Part shown: piece after piece, positions 32,806 to 44,904 of the stretch
Layout of the letters: each line of letters begins with the position of its first letter
Position numbering within the stretch: the first letter of the stretch is position 1
DNA from: Desmodus rotundus
Taxonomy: Eukaryota > Chordata > Mammalia > Chiroptera > Phyllostomidae
Assembly (NCBI RefSeq): GCF_022682495.2
Contig: NC_071396.1
Span: forward strand, 59,289,159 to 59,353,158
Length of the DNA stretch: 64,000 nucleotides
Reading direction: 5' to 3'
The notes under the pieces: model-generated
The model's input: only the letters and a program-made list of their open reading frames with translations
The model's database searches: none
What the model was told of the DNA's origin: nothing
Made by a program: the position numbers and the translations under genes

Positions 32806-34050
32806 GAGATTTTCGTTAAAGAGCAATTAGCAGTAAGTTCTCTCAGCCTGTCTGAAAATGTCTTATTTCACACTCACTATTGAATAAAAGTACAGCTGGA
32901 TTTTAATTCTAGTTTGACACCTATTTTCTTTCAGTGCTTTGAAGATATTTTTCTATTGTTGTAGACGACTTTTGTTGCTGTTCAGAAGCTTCCTGCTAAT
33001 ACAGAAGTTGGGCTTGAGAAGTAAATATTTTTTTTTAATTTTTATTTTTATTCAATTACAGTTGTATGCCTTTTCTCCCCATCCCTCCACCCCACCCCAG
33101 CTAAACCCACCTCCCTCCCCCACCTCCACCCTCCCTCCCGATTTTGTCCATGTGTCCTTTATAATAGTTCCTGCAATCCCCTCTTCCCATTGTCCCCACC
33201 CCACTCCCCCCGGCCACTGCTAGACTGTTCCCAACCTCAATGTCTCTGGTTGTATTTTGTTTGCTTTTTTCGAGAAGTAAATATTTTTTACAATTTCCTT
33301 TGTCTTTAGTGTTTTGAAGTTTTTAAAAGGGGATATCCATATAAAAATGTTTTTAAAATCTTTTTCTTGATTCATTGAGCATATTCTTAAAATATATTTA
33401 ATATGCAATTAAAAATAAATTTAATGGGAAATTCTAAGCTCTTATCACTTTCATCTTCTGCTTTCTCCTTCTGGAACACTTTGTAGATGCATATTGGGCC
33501 ATCTCATTCTAAACTTTCTGTCTCATAAGAGTGCTATATTCTGTACTACATTCTTGTTGATTTCTTCATATCTGTTTTCTACTTTACTAGTTTTTCTTTT
33601 ATATTTAATCAGCTCTTTAATTTTGATTTAATAGATTTTTAATCACCCATTTTGTTCTTTTCTAAATCTACTGTGAGAGAGGGTTATTTGTTCTTTATTT
33701 CTGATTTTTATAAGGTTTATTTTATTTCTTTAATTATTTTGAACAATGTTGTTTTATAATTTCCCTTAGATTTTTTAATTAACTGAAAAAATAAGAGAAC
33801 AATTCTTCCTGTTCTTTTTTTGTTTTTGCCAACTAAATTTCAGTCATGATGGAATCATTTCTTTTTGGGTGTCTGTTTACCTACATATGTGAATGCATAT
33901 TTAACTGATCTTAAGCAAAGTTTTATTTATTGTGATAATTTTATAGTGTCTGGATTATTAAAATGTTCTTTCGTGATGGTTTTATTTTGGTTTATGCTAG
34001 ATATTGGGATGGGGTAGGTGTCCCACCATCCTAGGAACAGATTCTGTGTT
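32806..34050 (-). mobile_element. Ancient L1/HAL1 ORF1 and 5' region, minus strand
   Basis: The plus strand reads like antisense ancient mammalian L1 ORF1: CTGAAAATGTCTTATTTCAC near 32852, TGCTTTGAAGATATTTTTC near 32936, CTCCTTCTGGAACAC near 33465. A 5'-UTR-like GGTTTATGCTAGATATTGGG lies near 33990. It is much more diverged than the young HAL1s. A young L1 tail sits in it at 33034-33271. Confidence 0.65.
33034..33271 (-). mobile_element. Short L1 3'-end insertion
   Basis: A 238-bp L1 3' UTR fragment in antisense with the usual CCACCCCACCCCAG run. A perfect 18-bp TSD, GAGAAGTAAATATTTTTT, lies at 33016-33033 and 33272-33289. Confidence 0.92.
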
Positions 34051-34489
34051 AGTTTTTCAGCTTCAACTCCCCACACCAGAAGGCCAAGTTTAAAGTCAGA
34101 CTCTGGGTCCTCGGGAAAGTAAAATCTAGGACTTTGATTTATCATTGAGGATTACACCCCACATACATCACAGTCAGGCTTCCTTCTCTTGTGCCTGTGT
34201 GAGAAGTTTATTCATTCCCTTTGCCACCATCACTGAGGTTGTAGAAGTCCTGGATTGTGGAGGCATTTCAGCTTCAATTCTTTACCTACAATGGGCCAAA
34301 TGTTTCATCTCCTTTTCTTGTGTATCCACAACTCTCAAGCCTCTAACCTGTGGGGTCCATATCTGGCTAGGGTTGCCAATGCATGACCCACCATATGCCT
34401 TCCACTCTGCAATCACTTTCCTCTTTGCTCTGGCATGTGGACGTGTTCTCTTCTTTCTTGCCTTCTATCCCATGCATGTGCCTGCAAGC

Positions 34490-34715
34490 AGTACAGAAGA
34501 AAAGTTAAAGGCACAGCCCCTCAGACCAGATTGCTTGGGTTCTAATCCTGGATCCTCCATTTACAAGCTGTGTGACAACAAGCAAGTTTATTAACTTCCC
34601 TGGGTCTCGGCTTTCCCAGAGATAACACAGACACAGAAAATAGCAGCCTCATGGAATCTGATTAGGTGCTTGGAATTGTTCCTTGAACATGGTGAACACC
34701 CAGTGGATATCACTT
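34490..34715 (+). mobile_element. MIR SINE
   Basis: The segment follows the MIR core: CAGATTGCTTGGGTTCTAATCC, ACAAGCTGTGTGACAACAAG, TTAACTTCCCTGGGTCTC, then GATTAGGTGCTTGG. MIRs are mammal-wide ancient tRNA-derived SINEs. Confidence 0.85.
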
Positions 34716-34919
34716 ACCACTTCCAAAGTGGAGCAAAGGTGGTTCTCTTTTATTCAGCACCCTAAATGTTACTTAGTGCTTCCCTGCATCCACCACTTAA
34801 TCTTTTATACTTGTTGTCTATGGAGTAAACTAACTGAATGCTCCAAGTTTTCTCAGGGTCCTGGCTTAATTTTAAGGGGTGAGATTTCAAATAGCTTTGT
34901 TGGAAGGAATTGTGTATAA

Positions 34920-35185
34920 ATTTGGAAAGAAAAAATAAGTGGATGTTTTTACACAGGTAAAAAAAGATAAAAATAATACAAAGTTCTGGTTATTTAGTTC
35001 TGTGTAACAAACTGCCCAGAAACTTAGTGTATTAGAACCAGTGTTTTATTTCACTCACAGTCTTATAGGTCAGAAATTCTGGAAAGGCTCTCTGACCCAT
35101 GTGACATCAGTTGGTGTGTCTACAGTTGCTGATCTACTTCCAACATGGCTTCTATGCTCAATGACAAGTATAGGTATAGATTATC
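34920..35185. repeat. Probable ancient dispersed repeat
   Basis: CTGTGTAACAAACTGCCCAGAAACTTAG and CACTCACAGTCTTATAGGTCAG resemble a common mammal-wide repeat, but I cannot name the family with confidence. Confidence 0.4.
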
Positions 35186-35189
35186 AATT

Positions 35190-36300
35190 TTCATTGTCTT
35201 GTAATATCCGATATATGAATATTCATCAATTTATTCATCTATTCTCATGTAGGTAGGCTTTTGAGATGCTTCCAATTTCTTTTCTATTATGAACAGTGCT
35301 GCTATGAACATTTTTGCACACATCTTCTAGTAAACATGCACAAATTTTTGTTTTGGGACACATCAAGATAGGGCATGCAAATGCTCAGTTATATAAGATT
35401 ACATTAAAGTGATTGTTCTCAATTACACTTCCTTCAGCAATATATAAGTTAATACATATTCCCTCCAGTACTCAGTATTGTCAGACTATTTACATCAGGC
35501 CAATAAAACAATCTTGTAATTTGTATTTGCATGTCTGAACCACTACTACTACTCAGTATCTATGCAAGTGTTTTCTGTTTTGTGTAATAGCTGTTTTTAT
35601 CTCTTTTCTTTTTCTTACTGATTTGAGGCGTTCTTTTTTCATCTTGATATCAATTGTTGCTCAGGAATATATTTTGAAAATATAGCCTCACACATTAACT
35701 TATTTTTTTTTACTTCATTTTAATTTTCTTTTGATTTATAGAAGTTCTTAATCATAATGTATTCAAATATATTTTTTCTTTTACACTAGCAATTTTTGTA
35801 TTTTATTTAAGAAACCCTCCCCTACTTTGAGATCAGAAATTCTTGTTTATATTTTTTTTCTAAAACTTGTAAAATTTTGCTTTAGACATTTACCTTGATA
35901 CAAGTTTTTAATCCATCTGGAGTGGATTTTAATGTATAATTTAATTTTTTCCATATGGACAACTACCTATTCCAGCTACATTTTTGAAATCACTTCTTTC
36001 CCCACTGGCTTGCTGTGTGACCTGTATCATACAGAGAAGTGCCATATGTGCATGGTTCTCTTTGGGGACCCTCCATTTTTTCCTCTAGTCGATTTATTTA
36101 CCCAGACACGAATCCTATATGATATCCCTTACTAAATCTCTATAGTAAGTCTTCATATCTGACAGAGCTAGTCTATCTTTCTTCCTTAGAATTGTCTTAG
36201 ATAATCTTAGTGTTTTGTTATCCCATTTTAATTTTAGAAGCAAATTGTGAAGTTCCACAGAGGATCTTGTTGAGTTTTGATTGCAGTTGTATTAAAGACA
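35190..36300 (-). mobile_element. Ancient L1 ORF2/3' region, minus strand
   Basis: The plus strand carries antisense L1 landmarks in order: GAACAGTGCTGCTATGAACATTT near 35293, AATCCATCTGGAGTGGATTTT near 35910, and CTATGAAATTCCACAG-like decay beyond. Divergence is high, so this is an old L1M-type copy. Confidence 0.75.
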
Positions 36301-36815
36301 ATGCATAAATAGAATTCTCTTCACCACATTTCTCTTTTCCCTTGGTGATCTCTCATATGTGTGTTTCACTGAGGACAACTCCTCAAACTACTTTCATCCC
36401 TGCTCCCCACCCCCAGCCCTGGGAACTATGTATCCAATTACCCATTTGAGATGCCCCTTGGATCACACAGAAGTCCTTTGCTCACCACGTTGAAAGATGA
36501 AGACATTATTGTTCCGGAAAAGCTGATTCTCATGCATCATTCTCTGTGTCCATCAATACCTCTGGTATCCACCCAAGTGCCTTAACATCATACTCTCACA
36601 CCTTTTCCCTGTCTCTAGTCACCAACATCCAACACATTCTACCTCCCCCTCCCCATAAAAGAGCTTAGATCTTCCACTTCTCTCCCTTCCTACTGCTCAC
36701 TCACCAAATGCTTCCTAGGTCAAGTTACCCTCTTTTCTCTCTCTATTGCAGCTCTAACTTGTTTTCCTTATCATTTCCTTGTTTCCCTCTCCCAACTCTT
36801 CTGCCTTTTAGGCAA
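36300..36815. other. Unique-looking stretch, nothing recognised
   Basis: Moderate GC, C/T-rich segments near 36590-36790. No supported gene, RNA or element. Confidence 0.4.
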
Positions 36816-36819
36816 AATA

Positions 36820-37060
36820 TACTTTCTAAAATATATAGAATATCAAGTTAATACCCTCCTTAAAAGCCTTTAATGATTTCCCATTGCTCTTCTTGAAGTG
36901 ACTGTAAAGGATCTATGTGAGCTGGCTTTACTGGCTTCTTCAGCCCCACCTTCCACCTTGTCCCCCCCCCCCTTTAGGCAGTCTGGCTCAAACATTCTCC
37001 CCAAGACCTCACAGCTCTAGTCTGTTATTTAACTCCTGATTTGTGCCCATGTAATATCAC
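36820..37060 (+). mobile_element. L2 LINE fragment
   Basis: CCTCCTTAAAAGCCTTTAATGATTTCCCATTG, then a GGATCTATGTGAGCTGGC-like segment, follow the L2 3' region, with a C-run near 36963. L2 is an ancient mammalian LINE. Confidence 0.6.
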
Positions 37061-37882
37061 CTCCCGTGTCATAAGTGGTAGCTCTATCACCCTTTGGAAA
37101 AGATTGACAGAAGGCACAAAAGAAATGACAAGATGCATGAAAGTCTTAGCATACCGGCTGGCATCCATAAATATTGGCTACTTCCAGTCCTCACAGGAAT
37201 GCTAAGTGAGGTTCTGTTTTTTTCAGATGCTGACAGAGGCCAGCAGTACACAGGGTGACTTTGTAGAAGTATGGGAAGGAAGGGAAGGTGGTTCCCACTG
37301 TGGCAGGTGAAATCTAAGTATGGAAAAGTAGGAATGGCTTTACCTCTACCCATGGAAGCTCTGGGATTCAGAAAAACCTGTTCCTTCTTCCTCTCCCAGC
37401 ATGTGGGCTCCCATTCTCCTTCCCAATCTTCCTACCTACATCTCTAGTTGCCAATATTGTGGTGGAGTGGGCAGGTATTTGGGATCCCATAGACCTGGGC
37501 TAGCTGTGCACTTATGAGCACACTACTGAATTCGGCAGTCCCATATCCTCATCCACACAGCTGGCCACTAAGGGCTGATGATAGTCAGCAGTAGGGGAGG
37601 ACAGATGATCATACCATCTCTGTTCAGAAGAATTTGACTCTGGCATTCTGGAGGTAGGTGTTAGTCCTTTTTCCCATCCAGGGTCCTATCTTGTCTTCTC
37701 CCCACATGGTCTCAGGCATTTCCCTTCCTGGACTCAGGCATTACTTCTTCTCCCCATTCCACCCCAACCTCCTACCTCCGCTATTAAAATGTCCTCCTAC
37801 CCCATGGGCAGCACCTTCTTGCATTCAATAGTTTGACTGATCCTCCATCTGGTGAAGTGGGCAGGGGGATTATTAATACTTA

Positions 37883-38115
37883 ACATTGATAACCAGCATT
37901 TATTGAATGCTCATGATGTACCTGGCACTGTGCTGAGCATTTTAAATGCTTTATCTCAATTGATCTGCACTGGGGAGATCCCTTAGCACTTGCTTTCTTG
38001 TAAAAGTCTTTAGAATTCAGGAGACTCCAGTTTTTACACTTGAGTGAATGCGGCTCCAGAGACAGGAATCCTGCCTTTTCAAAGTCACCTAGCAACTGAG
38101 TGGTGAGAATGGTTC
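37883..38115 (-). mobile_element. MIR SINE, minus strand
   Basis: The plus strand reads AGCATTTATTGAATGCTC, TGTACCTGGCACTGTGCTGAGC, TTTATCTCAATTGATC and later CAAAGTCACCTAGCAACTGAGTGG, the MIR consensus in antisense order. Confidence 0.8.
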
Positions 38116-38269
38116 TCTTATCTCTGTGGGGGCCCCAGGTACCTGCTTCTGTAGTCTGGTACACAAGGAGCAATGGCCTTGACTTCCTTATCACTGCTGT
38201 TGTGCCTACCACCAGCACCTACACCACACCCCAGGCCTCTTGAGCAGAAGACTGACTAGCTAGGAAACA

Positions 38270-38450
38270 GGGTGTGGTTCAGTCTGGGGCCAGGGTCAGC
38301 CATCAAGGCCTGATTAGTGTCAGAGTTTGGTGTGGTTGGTTACAGAGTCAATGTGGGCTGGGGTCAAGGGTCAGAGTGTGGATGCCAGATGCCAGTGTAT
38401 GGCTGGGGTCAAAGTCGGTGTAACTGGGGTTAGGGGTCAGGAATCTCTGT
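38270..38450 (+). repeat. Degenerate G-rich short tandem-like repeat
   Basis: Variants of GGGGTCAGGGTCAG / GGCTGGGGTCAAAG recur about every 20-30 bases. The units are too diverged for a defined minisatellite period. Confidence 0.45.
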
Positions 38451-40368
38451 GTGAACGGGTAAAGGGGGGTTTGGGGTGAGTGGGTGGCCAGCTTCAGGAA
38501 CCACCCCTAGAGAGAACCAGACTTTCCCCCTTAGCCCCACTGCGAAGAGAGGTCCTGGATGAAGAACAAGATGAAGGGAAAGAGGGATCAGTGGTAGGAA
38601 TGAGGCTGCAGGGAAAGCTGGCATGAGCAGGTGTGTCCAGGAGGCCTCAAGGTGGATTTGCAGATGGGCCAGATAATAAAAAGGAAAAAAGAGGTCTTCA
38701 AGAGTGGCTCCATTCTGCCCTTATCTCCAAGTGGCTGGCGCTTGCTCCCCAGCTCACACCAGCTACTGTGACCTTTCCAAGGGTGTTATTCTACTCAAGT
38801 TCATCAGCATGGGCCTTCTGAATGTGGCTGCACTGCCTGGGAGCTATGGTTCTTTCACACCTTACCACACAACCCTGTGTCAAATGCAGCTTCTCCAGGA
38901 CCTGTGTCCCTGCCCATCTTGACACCTTCCAAGTCCTCCAAATTGCCTGCCCGAAATAAGATTTCTTGGGCCCCTTGACACACACATTGCCTTGTCTAAC
39001 CTTGGTGGGTATTGGAGCCATTGGGGACATGAAACAAAGAAGCTCAGGGCTTGTGTGTTGAATGACACTGACGGTCTCTGTAGGAGAACATAGCTACCAT
39101 GTTTACCACCTTCCTAACACTTATGAGTCACCCTTTTTAAGGGTGAGACTAAATCTCAGACTCGGGGCAAATCAGATAAAATGTAATTGGGAACTTGCTC
39201 AGCACTGAGGTCCCAAGGTTTTGGAGATAGTGGACATCGGCCTGCTACCTGGATTGGCCCAGAGCTCAGCTTCATTGTTGCAATATTAGTGTTGATTTTT
39301 AGGATTCCTTTTTACCTGTGGCAGTTGATATTGCTTTTCCTTTAACAATAGTCATATAAGTTTCCTTTTGAAATGCCAGAAAAGGCAGAAATGGGTGCAG
39401 TCCAATGGGTGTTGTCCTATTCACAGGAATTTCTGATGGTCCCCCTTTCCTGTGGCCAAAAGAACCCCCACAAAGGTCTCATAGCCTGTGGGAGACTTAA
39501 ACTCATTAAAAATAATTGCCTGGCTAGAGCCGTTAATGTCCCCTGACAGAACCCCATTGCTCAGCAGGCCCAGGCTGCCTGAGCTGTCACCACTGCTTTG
39601 CTTCTTCTAATCAGAAACCCACCAGCCCCCGGGGGCCCTTCATCCTGTGGAGAGGTGAGACCCCATATCAGAGCATTCTGGATAATGAGGGAAGGCTTGT
39701 GCTCACAGCCATGAGCACTCTGCAGGCACAAACTCAAAACACTTGGCACAGTTCTGTGGGGTGATGCAGCTACTCTCCATTTTCCTAGTGGAGAGAGGGA
39801 AGATTAGAGAGGCAATGTCCCTGGAAGACATATGGCCCTCCAGCAGTGCACAGCTGTGTCTGAGAGCCCAGCTGTCAGAGAAGGGCAGAGATCCATGGGC
39901 CAGGCATGCTGGTGGGAAAGGCAGAGCCACTTCAAGCCTGGCCAAGCCTGAGAGGGTTAGGGCTTTGGGACCCTATACCCAGGTGGGGTGAGGGACACAG
40001 CCATGGCTAGGAGCAGGCTGTTGCTGACTTAGAGGGCTGGACAGGGGCACCAGGCATACTCATAAGCCTAGTGAAGGTGGGCAGCCAAAGCTTCCAAAAG
40101 CCAAATAGATGTTAGGTTAATCTTATCTAGCAGGTGGTCAATATCTTGCCTGCCCTGGCCAGGCTGGCTTTGGGACAGGAAGAACTGAGCTCACTGCTTG
40201 AACACCTCTGCTACACCTGGCCATTATATTTGGCCTTAAAACCTTCTGCCTATCACAGGAACCAAGAACTTCCTTGGTATCTGGGAGGGTGTGGTCACCT
40301 GCCAGGTGTGGTACAAGAAGTGCTGAAAAGACATTTTTGCTCCCAAACACACAGGCATGCACATATAT
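38450..40368. other. Unique-looking, GC-richer stretch, no gene supported
   Basis: Several frames of 60-80 codons open on both strands, but none shows a recognisable domain or splice context. No young repeat is present. It could hold an unrecognised regulatory element; nothing in the sequence proves it. Confidence 0.4.
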
Positions 40369-40731
40369 TGCTATGAACTGAATGTTTGAGTCCCCCTAAA
40401 TTTATATATGGAAACCCTCAACCCCATTGTGGCTATATTTGGAGATAAGGCCTCTAAGGAAGTAATAAAGGTTAAATCAGGTCACAAGCATGGGTCACTA
40501 ATCCTTCTAAGAAGAGACAACAGAGAGCTCAGCTCTCTCTCTACGTAAGTACAAAGAAGAGGTCATGTGAGTTTGCAGCAAGAAGGTGGCTGGCCATCTG
40601 TAACTCAGGATGAGAACTGTCACTAGAATCCAACCACACAGGCATCTTGATCTAGGACTTCCAACCTCTAGGAGAAAATAAATGTCTGTGCTATTCTGTT
40701 GTGGCAGACTAAGCAGACTAACACATACACA
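40369..40731 (+). mobile_element. MLT1-type MaLR LTR
   Basis: It begins TGCTATGAACTGAATG, then CCTCAACCCCATTGTGGCTATATTTGGAGATAAGG, GTTAAATCAGGTCAC and GAGAAAATAAATGTCTG, and ends AAGCAGACTAACACA. This is the full MLT1 LTR layout. Ancient, non-coding, probably solo. Confidence 0.88.
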
Positions 40732-40869
40732 CCTGAAGTTTTTTCTTTGTCTTTCTACCTGGGTACCTCTTTGCAGACACTATGGTGAATGGGGTGGGGG
40801 AATCATGCCACATCTGGAGAGGGTGGAGCCTAACTAGGAGGTGGTACTCTCTTTACAAACTAGGGGGAC

Positions 40870-41020
40870 TTGGGGGACTTTAAACAACTACCTTTTGTGG
40901 CCTCAATTTCCTTAACTATAAAAGTGATACAACACCTACCTCCAAAGGTGAGACCTATGTGAGTGATGCTGTCAAACTTTCCAGCCTAGAGCATGTGAGA
41001 AGTAAATATTGTTATTTATC
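40870..41020 (+). mobile_element. MIR SINE, 3' part
   Basis: GGCCTCAATTTCCTTAACTATAAAAGTGATACAACACCTACC followed by GTGAGAAGTAAATATTGTTATT matches the 3' half of MIR. The 5' part is missing or decayed. Confidence 0.7.
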
Positions 41021-41626
41021 AATAATGTGGGGTAGAAATGCAAAGATAAGAAGTGATGTATAGACAGGAAAAGGCTACACACACAAAGAAAGTACATCTT
41101 AGTGTGGAAATGGAACCTGTCACAAAGGAAGGAAAGGGGACTACATCAGGGCTGGGAAAGGTGTGAGAGAGGAGGAGGAAGTGGAGGGAAGGACTCTGCC
41201 TCAGATTGAGGCACACCCTTCAAAAGACTCAGGGCATTGTGGGGAATCAGCTGGAAGCCTTGAGAAGGGCCACTTCAGCCACCTCACACTGTATACTGGA
41301 ATCACTTGGGAGCCTGAAAAGCTTCAAAGTCTGAATTTCATCTCTAGAAACAGATCTAACATATAACTATGTTTACATCAATCAAAATAGGCCAACAGAC
41401 TAGTATAAAGGTCAACAAAGGTCAGTTAAAAAAAAGAACAATTACTGAGAAAATATTAAGATCCTCAACTTGCACACACTGAAAACAGAAAAACATAACC
41501 ACTAGACATATGATGACAAGTTCCACCTCACTAATAATTTTAAAGTCAAATAGAAAGCAGGTTGGTCTAACATTTTCACTGATTAGGTGTGTAGAATTCA
41601 AAATCAGGTGTTGATGCATATACACA

Positions 41627-41735
41627 CTCTTTTTTTGTTGTTCTTTTTTATTGTTGTTCAAGTACAGTTGTCTCCATTTTCACGCCCCCCATGACCCCCC
41701 CACCCCACCCATCTCCTTGGACATCAATTGGCACA
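41627..41735 (-). mobile_element. Very short L1 3'-end insertion
   Basis: The plus strand shows TTTTTTATTGTTGTTCAAG, TACAGTTGTCTCCATTTTC, then CACCCCACCCATC, the antisense L1 terminus. No TSD was fixed. Confidence 0.75.
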
Positions 41736-43250
41736 AGTTTTGGGGAAGCCAAAATAAAATATCTAAATGAAAGCCAAAAAGGTTTTTTTAATTAAAATAA
41801 AACTGCCAAACGCTTTGCCATAGCATTCCCTCTTCTGTATTGAATTTCCTCTATTCAACAAGATGAGCAGGAGTATAGAACAGCTATACAAGTGGATATA
41901 CTGGGATATACTGGGGGGGAGACACTGTTTTCTTCTCTGTGGATCTCCAGGAGCAACAGTGTAGGTGAGTTTGGGCTCCAGGCTAGCCAACAAAATCACT
42001 TCTAGAAGGACAGAATAGAGCAGGTTGATAGAGTTATAAACTCTTCAGGTAGGTACTGGTTGATGCTTTTAAGCTGTTGGGCTATGACGAGAAAAGTAAA
42101 ACCTGAAAGTTAAGGAGAAAGGGATGGAAGCAAGATGGTATTTCCAAGGAAAGAGATTTTGTGTGTTTATACAACTGAGAAGGAGCCAAAGGAGCAGATA
42201 GGTACAGGAAGAGGTTATTCATTTATCCCACATCCTAATAGAGAGAGGGAAGGGAGTAGGATTAGTTTTGTCCAGAGGAGAACCACTTTTCTGTGAGAAA
42301 GTGAAAGGAAGAAGGACCCATACTGGCTGAATCTCATAAAGATGCAGATTGGGACTGAAGCTGCTTCCAGGCTGCCTGCTTCTCATGCCTGGCCTTCACT
42401 AAATTCCTCTTATGCTTAAATTTGCCATATATAGCTTCTGTTGAATGCCAGCAAGCACCCTGACTAATCTCACAGCTGAAGACCAAAGGCAGAAGGTGAA
42501 CATTATTGACCAGGCATGAGAGTACCCACTGCTTGGACTTTCCCAAGACCCTGGAGTCCATCCTGCTACCACGGATGGATCTGCTCTCCAGTGCCTTCGA
42601 CTTTGATGTGCTGCTCACAAGTGAGGCCTTTCTTTTTTTCAATTACCATTTTCCTATTTCCAAAATTTTTAATTAGTTTTTTTGTAACTGTTAATTCTTA
42701 TTTATACTGTGTTATTCTTCCTTACCTCTGAGGATACTAGTTTTCCAATGTAATAAAATGATTCTTGTTCTGATTGCTCTCATAAATCAGTATCTCCAGG
42801 TAAAACCCTATCATTAGTTTAATATGTATTTTCATCTGTGGTTCCACTCTGAGTGTGTCTTTATTGTGGAATGTTCTAGTGCATACTTATCTAGGAGGTC
42901 ATTTCTCTCCTCTGCCTGATCCAAATTTTCTCTAGCTTTCAGGGAATCAAGAAATTTTGGGGCTCACCAAATGGTGTTATTCTTATTTTGGACTGTGTAT
43001 TTGTTAGGTCATCTTCATACCTATTGGATTTTGTGTTCTCAGCCCATCATTAGAACCAGGAGTGGACTATGCCCTCTAATGTCAATCATAATTGTTGTAC
43101 ATTTTCCTCCTTTGTTTCCTGTAGCAAATGTGAGTGTGATCTTCTTCAAAGATATCATCTAACTAAAGATCTATCTTCTATAGGAAAGCCATTGATTGTG
43201 ATTATTTCCATTGTGTTCAGCCACTTAACCGAGGCTCCTCAACTAATTAT
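41736..43250. other. Unique-looking stretch with one unexplained minus-strand ORF
   Basis: A 102-codon minus-strand frame at 42334-42642 has a lysine/arginine-rich C-terminus and matches no repeat I recognise. Without homology or splice evidence I do not call it a gene. The rest is AT-rich spacer. Confidence 0.35.
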
Positions 43251-43254
43251 ATAT

Positions 43255-43520
43255 TTGATTCTTGAACAACATGGGTTTGAACTATGTGGGTCCCCTTATA
43301 TGTTCATTTTTTTCAATAAATATAGTAAATGTATATTTTCTATTTTATGATTACCGTAATAACATTTTCTTTCCTCTAGCTTACTTTATTGTGAGAATAT
43401 ATGCCTGTAACATACAAAATATGTTATCAGTATAGTCAAACCTCAGCATCTGCCAATTCCCAACTATGGGTCAAGAATATTTTCAGGGTCTTCCATTAAA
43501 GAGGGAGGCATAGGTAAAAC
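43255..43520. mobile_element. Tigger-like (TcMar) DNA transposon fossil
   Basis: CTTGAACAACATGGGTTTGAACTATG, TTTTTTTCAATAAATATAG, CTCTAGCTTACTTTATTGTG and CATACAAAATATG recur in a well-known mammal-wide Tigger-class MITE. No transposase is encoded. The exact subfamily is not assigned. Confidence 0.55.
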
Positions 43521-43564
43521 ATGCCTAGACTCTTTGCACAACTATAGCAAAAGAATGCAACTGG

Positions 43565-44904
43565 ACTACAAAACAAGTATCATGCAGAATTGTCAGAAAA
43601 TGAGCTGTGTGGAAGTCCGACAACCAAGAATTTAAAGAAGCCACATTCTTTGAGACAGATAGGGAAGAAGTTGTGAAGAGCTGCACAGAGGTAGATAGGT
43701 GTGGAGAGATGCAGAGATGTGGAGAGTGGACAAGTATGGAGAGGAATGGAGATGTGGGATGGTATGGAGAGGCATGAAGATGGGAACAGTCAGCTCCACA
43801 TTCAAGTGTGGTGGATAAAAATCAGGAAGGGTACCTTGGGAGCAAGGGACCCCAGCCCCATACCAGACCACCCAGGCAAGGGTTCCAGCACCAGAAGTCC
43901 CCTTAACTTCTGCTGTAAAAACCAGTGGAGGTTGGGGTGGCAGAGGAAACTTCGAGATTCTCAGGAGACTCTTCTTAAAGGGCCCACAGTGGGCAAGGGC
44001 TCATGCAGACCTGAGGGAAGGATTCAGCATGAGGGCAATAGCAGGAAGGGAACCAGTGGCATACTGAGAGAAAGTGAAGTTACTGGCATCAAGGTGAGTG
44101 CCAGGAGACCCCTTCCTCCCACACAACTCCAGAGGCCAGGCAATGGCATTGTCCCCCTCTCTGAACCCTCCCCCCCACAGAGCAACAAAGCAGTGACACA
44201 AGTTGCCCCCACCCTGGCAATAACCAAAGGCTCCACCCCTTACAACTTACCGATGAGATTTCCTATAATAGGCCAGCCTACTGAGAGAGGAAGTCAAAGA
44301 AGCTCTACCTAATACACAGAAACAAATAGATGGAGGCTACCAATATGAGGAGACAAAGAAATATGGCCCAAATGAAAAAACAGAACAAAACTCCAGAAAA
44401 AGAACCGAACAAAATGGAGATAAGAAACCGATCAGATGCAGATTGGTTATCAGGATGCTCCAGGAACTCACTGGGTACTTCAACAGCATAAAAAGACCCA
44501 TGCAGAAATGAAGGTTACACTAAATAAAATAAAGAACAATCTATAGGGAACCAACAGTGGAGGGGATGAAGCTGAGAATCAAATAAACGATTTGGAACAC
44601 AAGGAAGGGTAAAAGCATTCCCTCAGAACAGCAGGAAGAAAAAGAATTTTTAAAAAAGAGGATAGGCTTAGGAACCTCTGGGACATCTTTAAATATACCA
44701 ATATCTGAATCATAGGGGTGCCAGAAAGAGAAGAGGAAAAGCAAGAAATTGAAAACTTATTTGAAAAAATAATGACAGAAAACTTCCCTAATTTTTCTTA
44801 AGGAAATAGACTTACAAGTCCAGGAAGCATGGAGAGTCCCAAACAAGATGCACACAAAGAGGAACACGCCAAGACACATCATAATTAAAATGTCCAAAGA
44901 TTAA
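43565..44904 (+). mobile_element. Older HAL1/L1 5' UTR and ORF1, interrupted
   Basis: GGAAGTCCGACAACCAAGAATTTAAAGAAG near 43611 matches the HAL1 5' UTR about 70 bases in. ORF1-like coding follows from ATGGCCCAAATG near 44363, through an RRM-like CGAATCATAGGGGTGCCAG segment, and is cut at 44904 by a younger HAL1. It resumes at 46884. The 5' UTR differs from the young copies, with GGAGAGATGCAGAGATGTGG repeats near 43700. Confidence 0.7.

Noticed and set aside
34145..34594. 149-codon ORF
   Set aside because: Its C-terminal third is MIR sequence and the rest shows no domain, so it is a chance frame.
43701..44312. 203-codon plus-strand ORF
   Set aside because: Lies in the 5' UTR of the older HAL1/L1, before its ORF1 start; it matches no domain and is absent from other copies.
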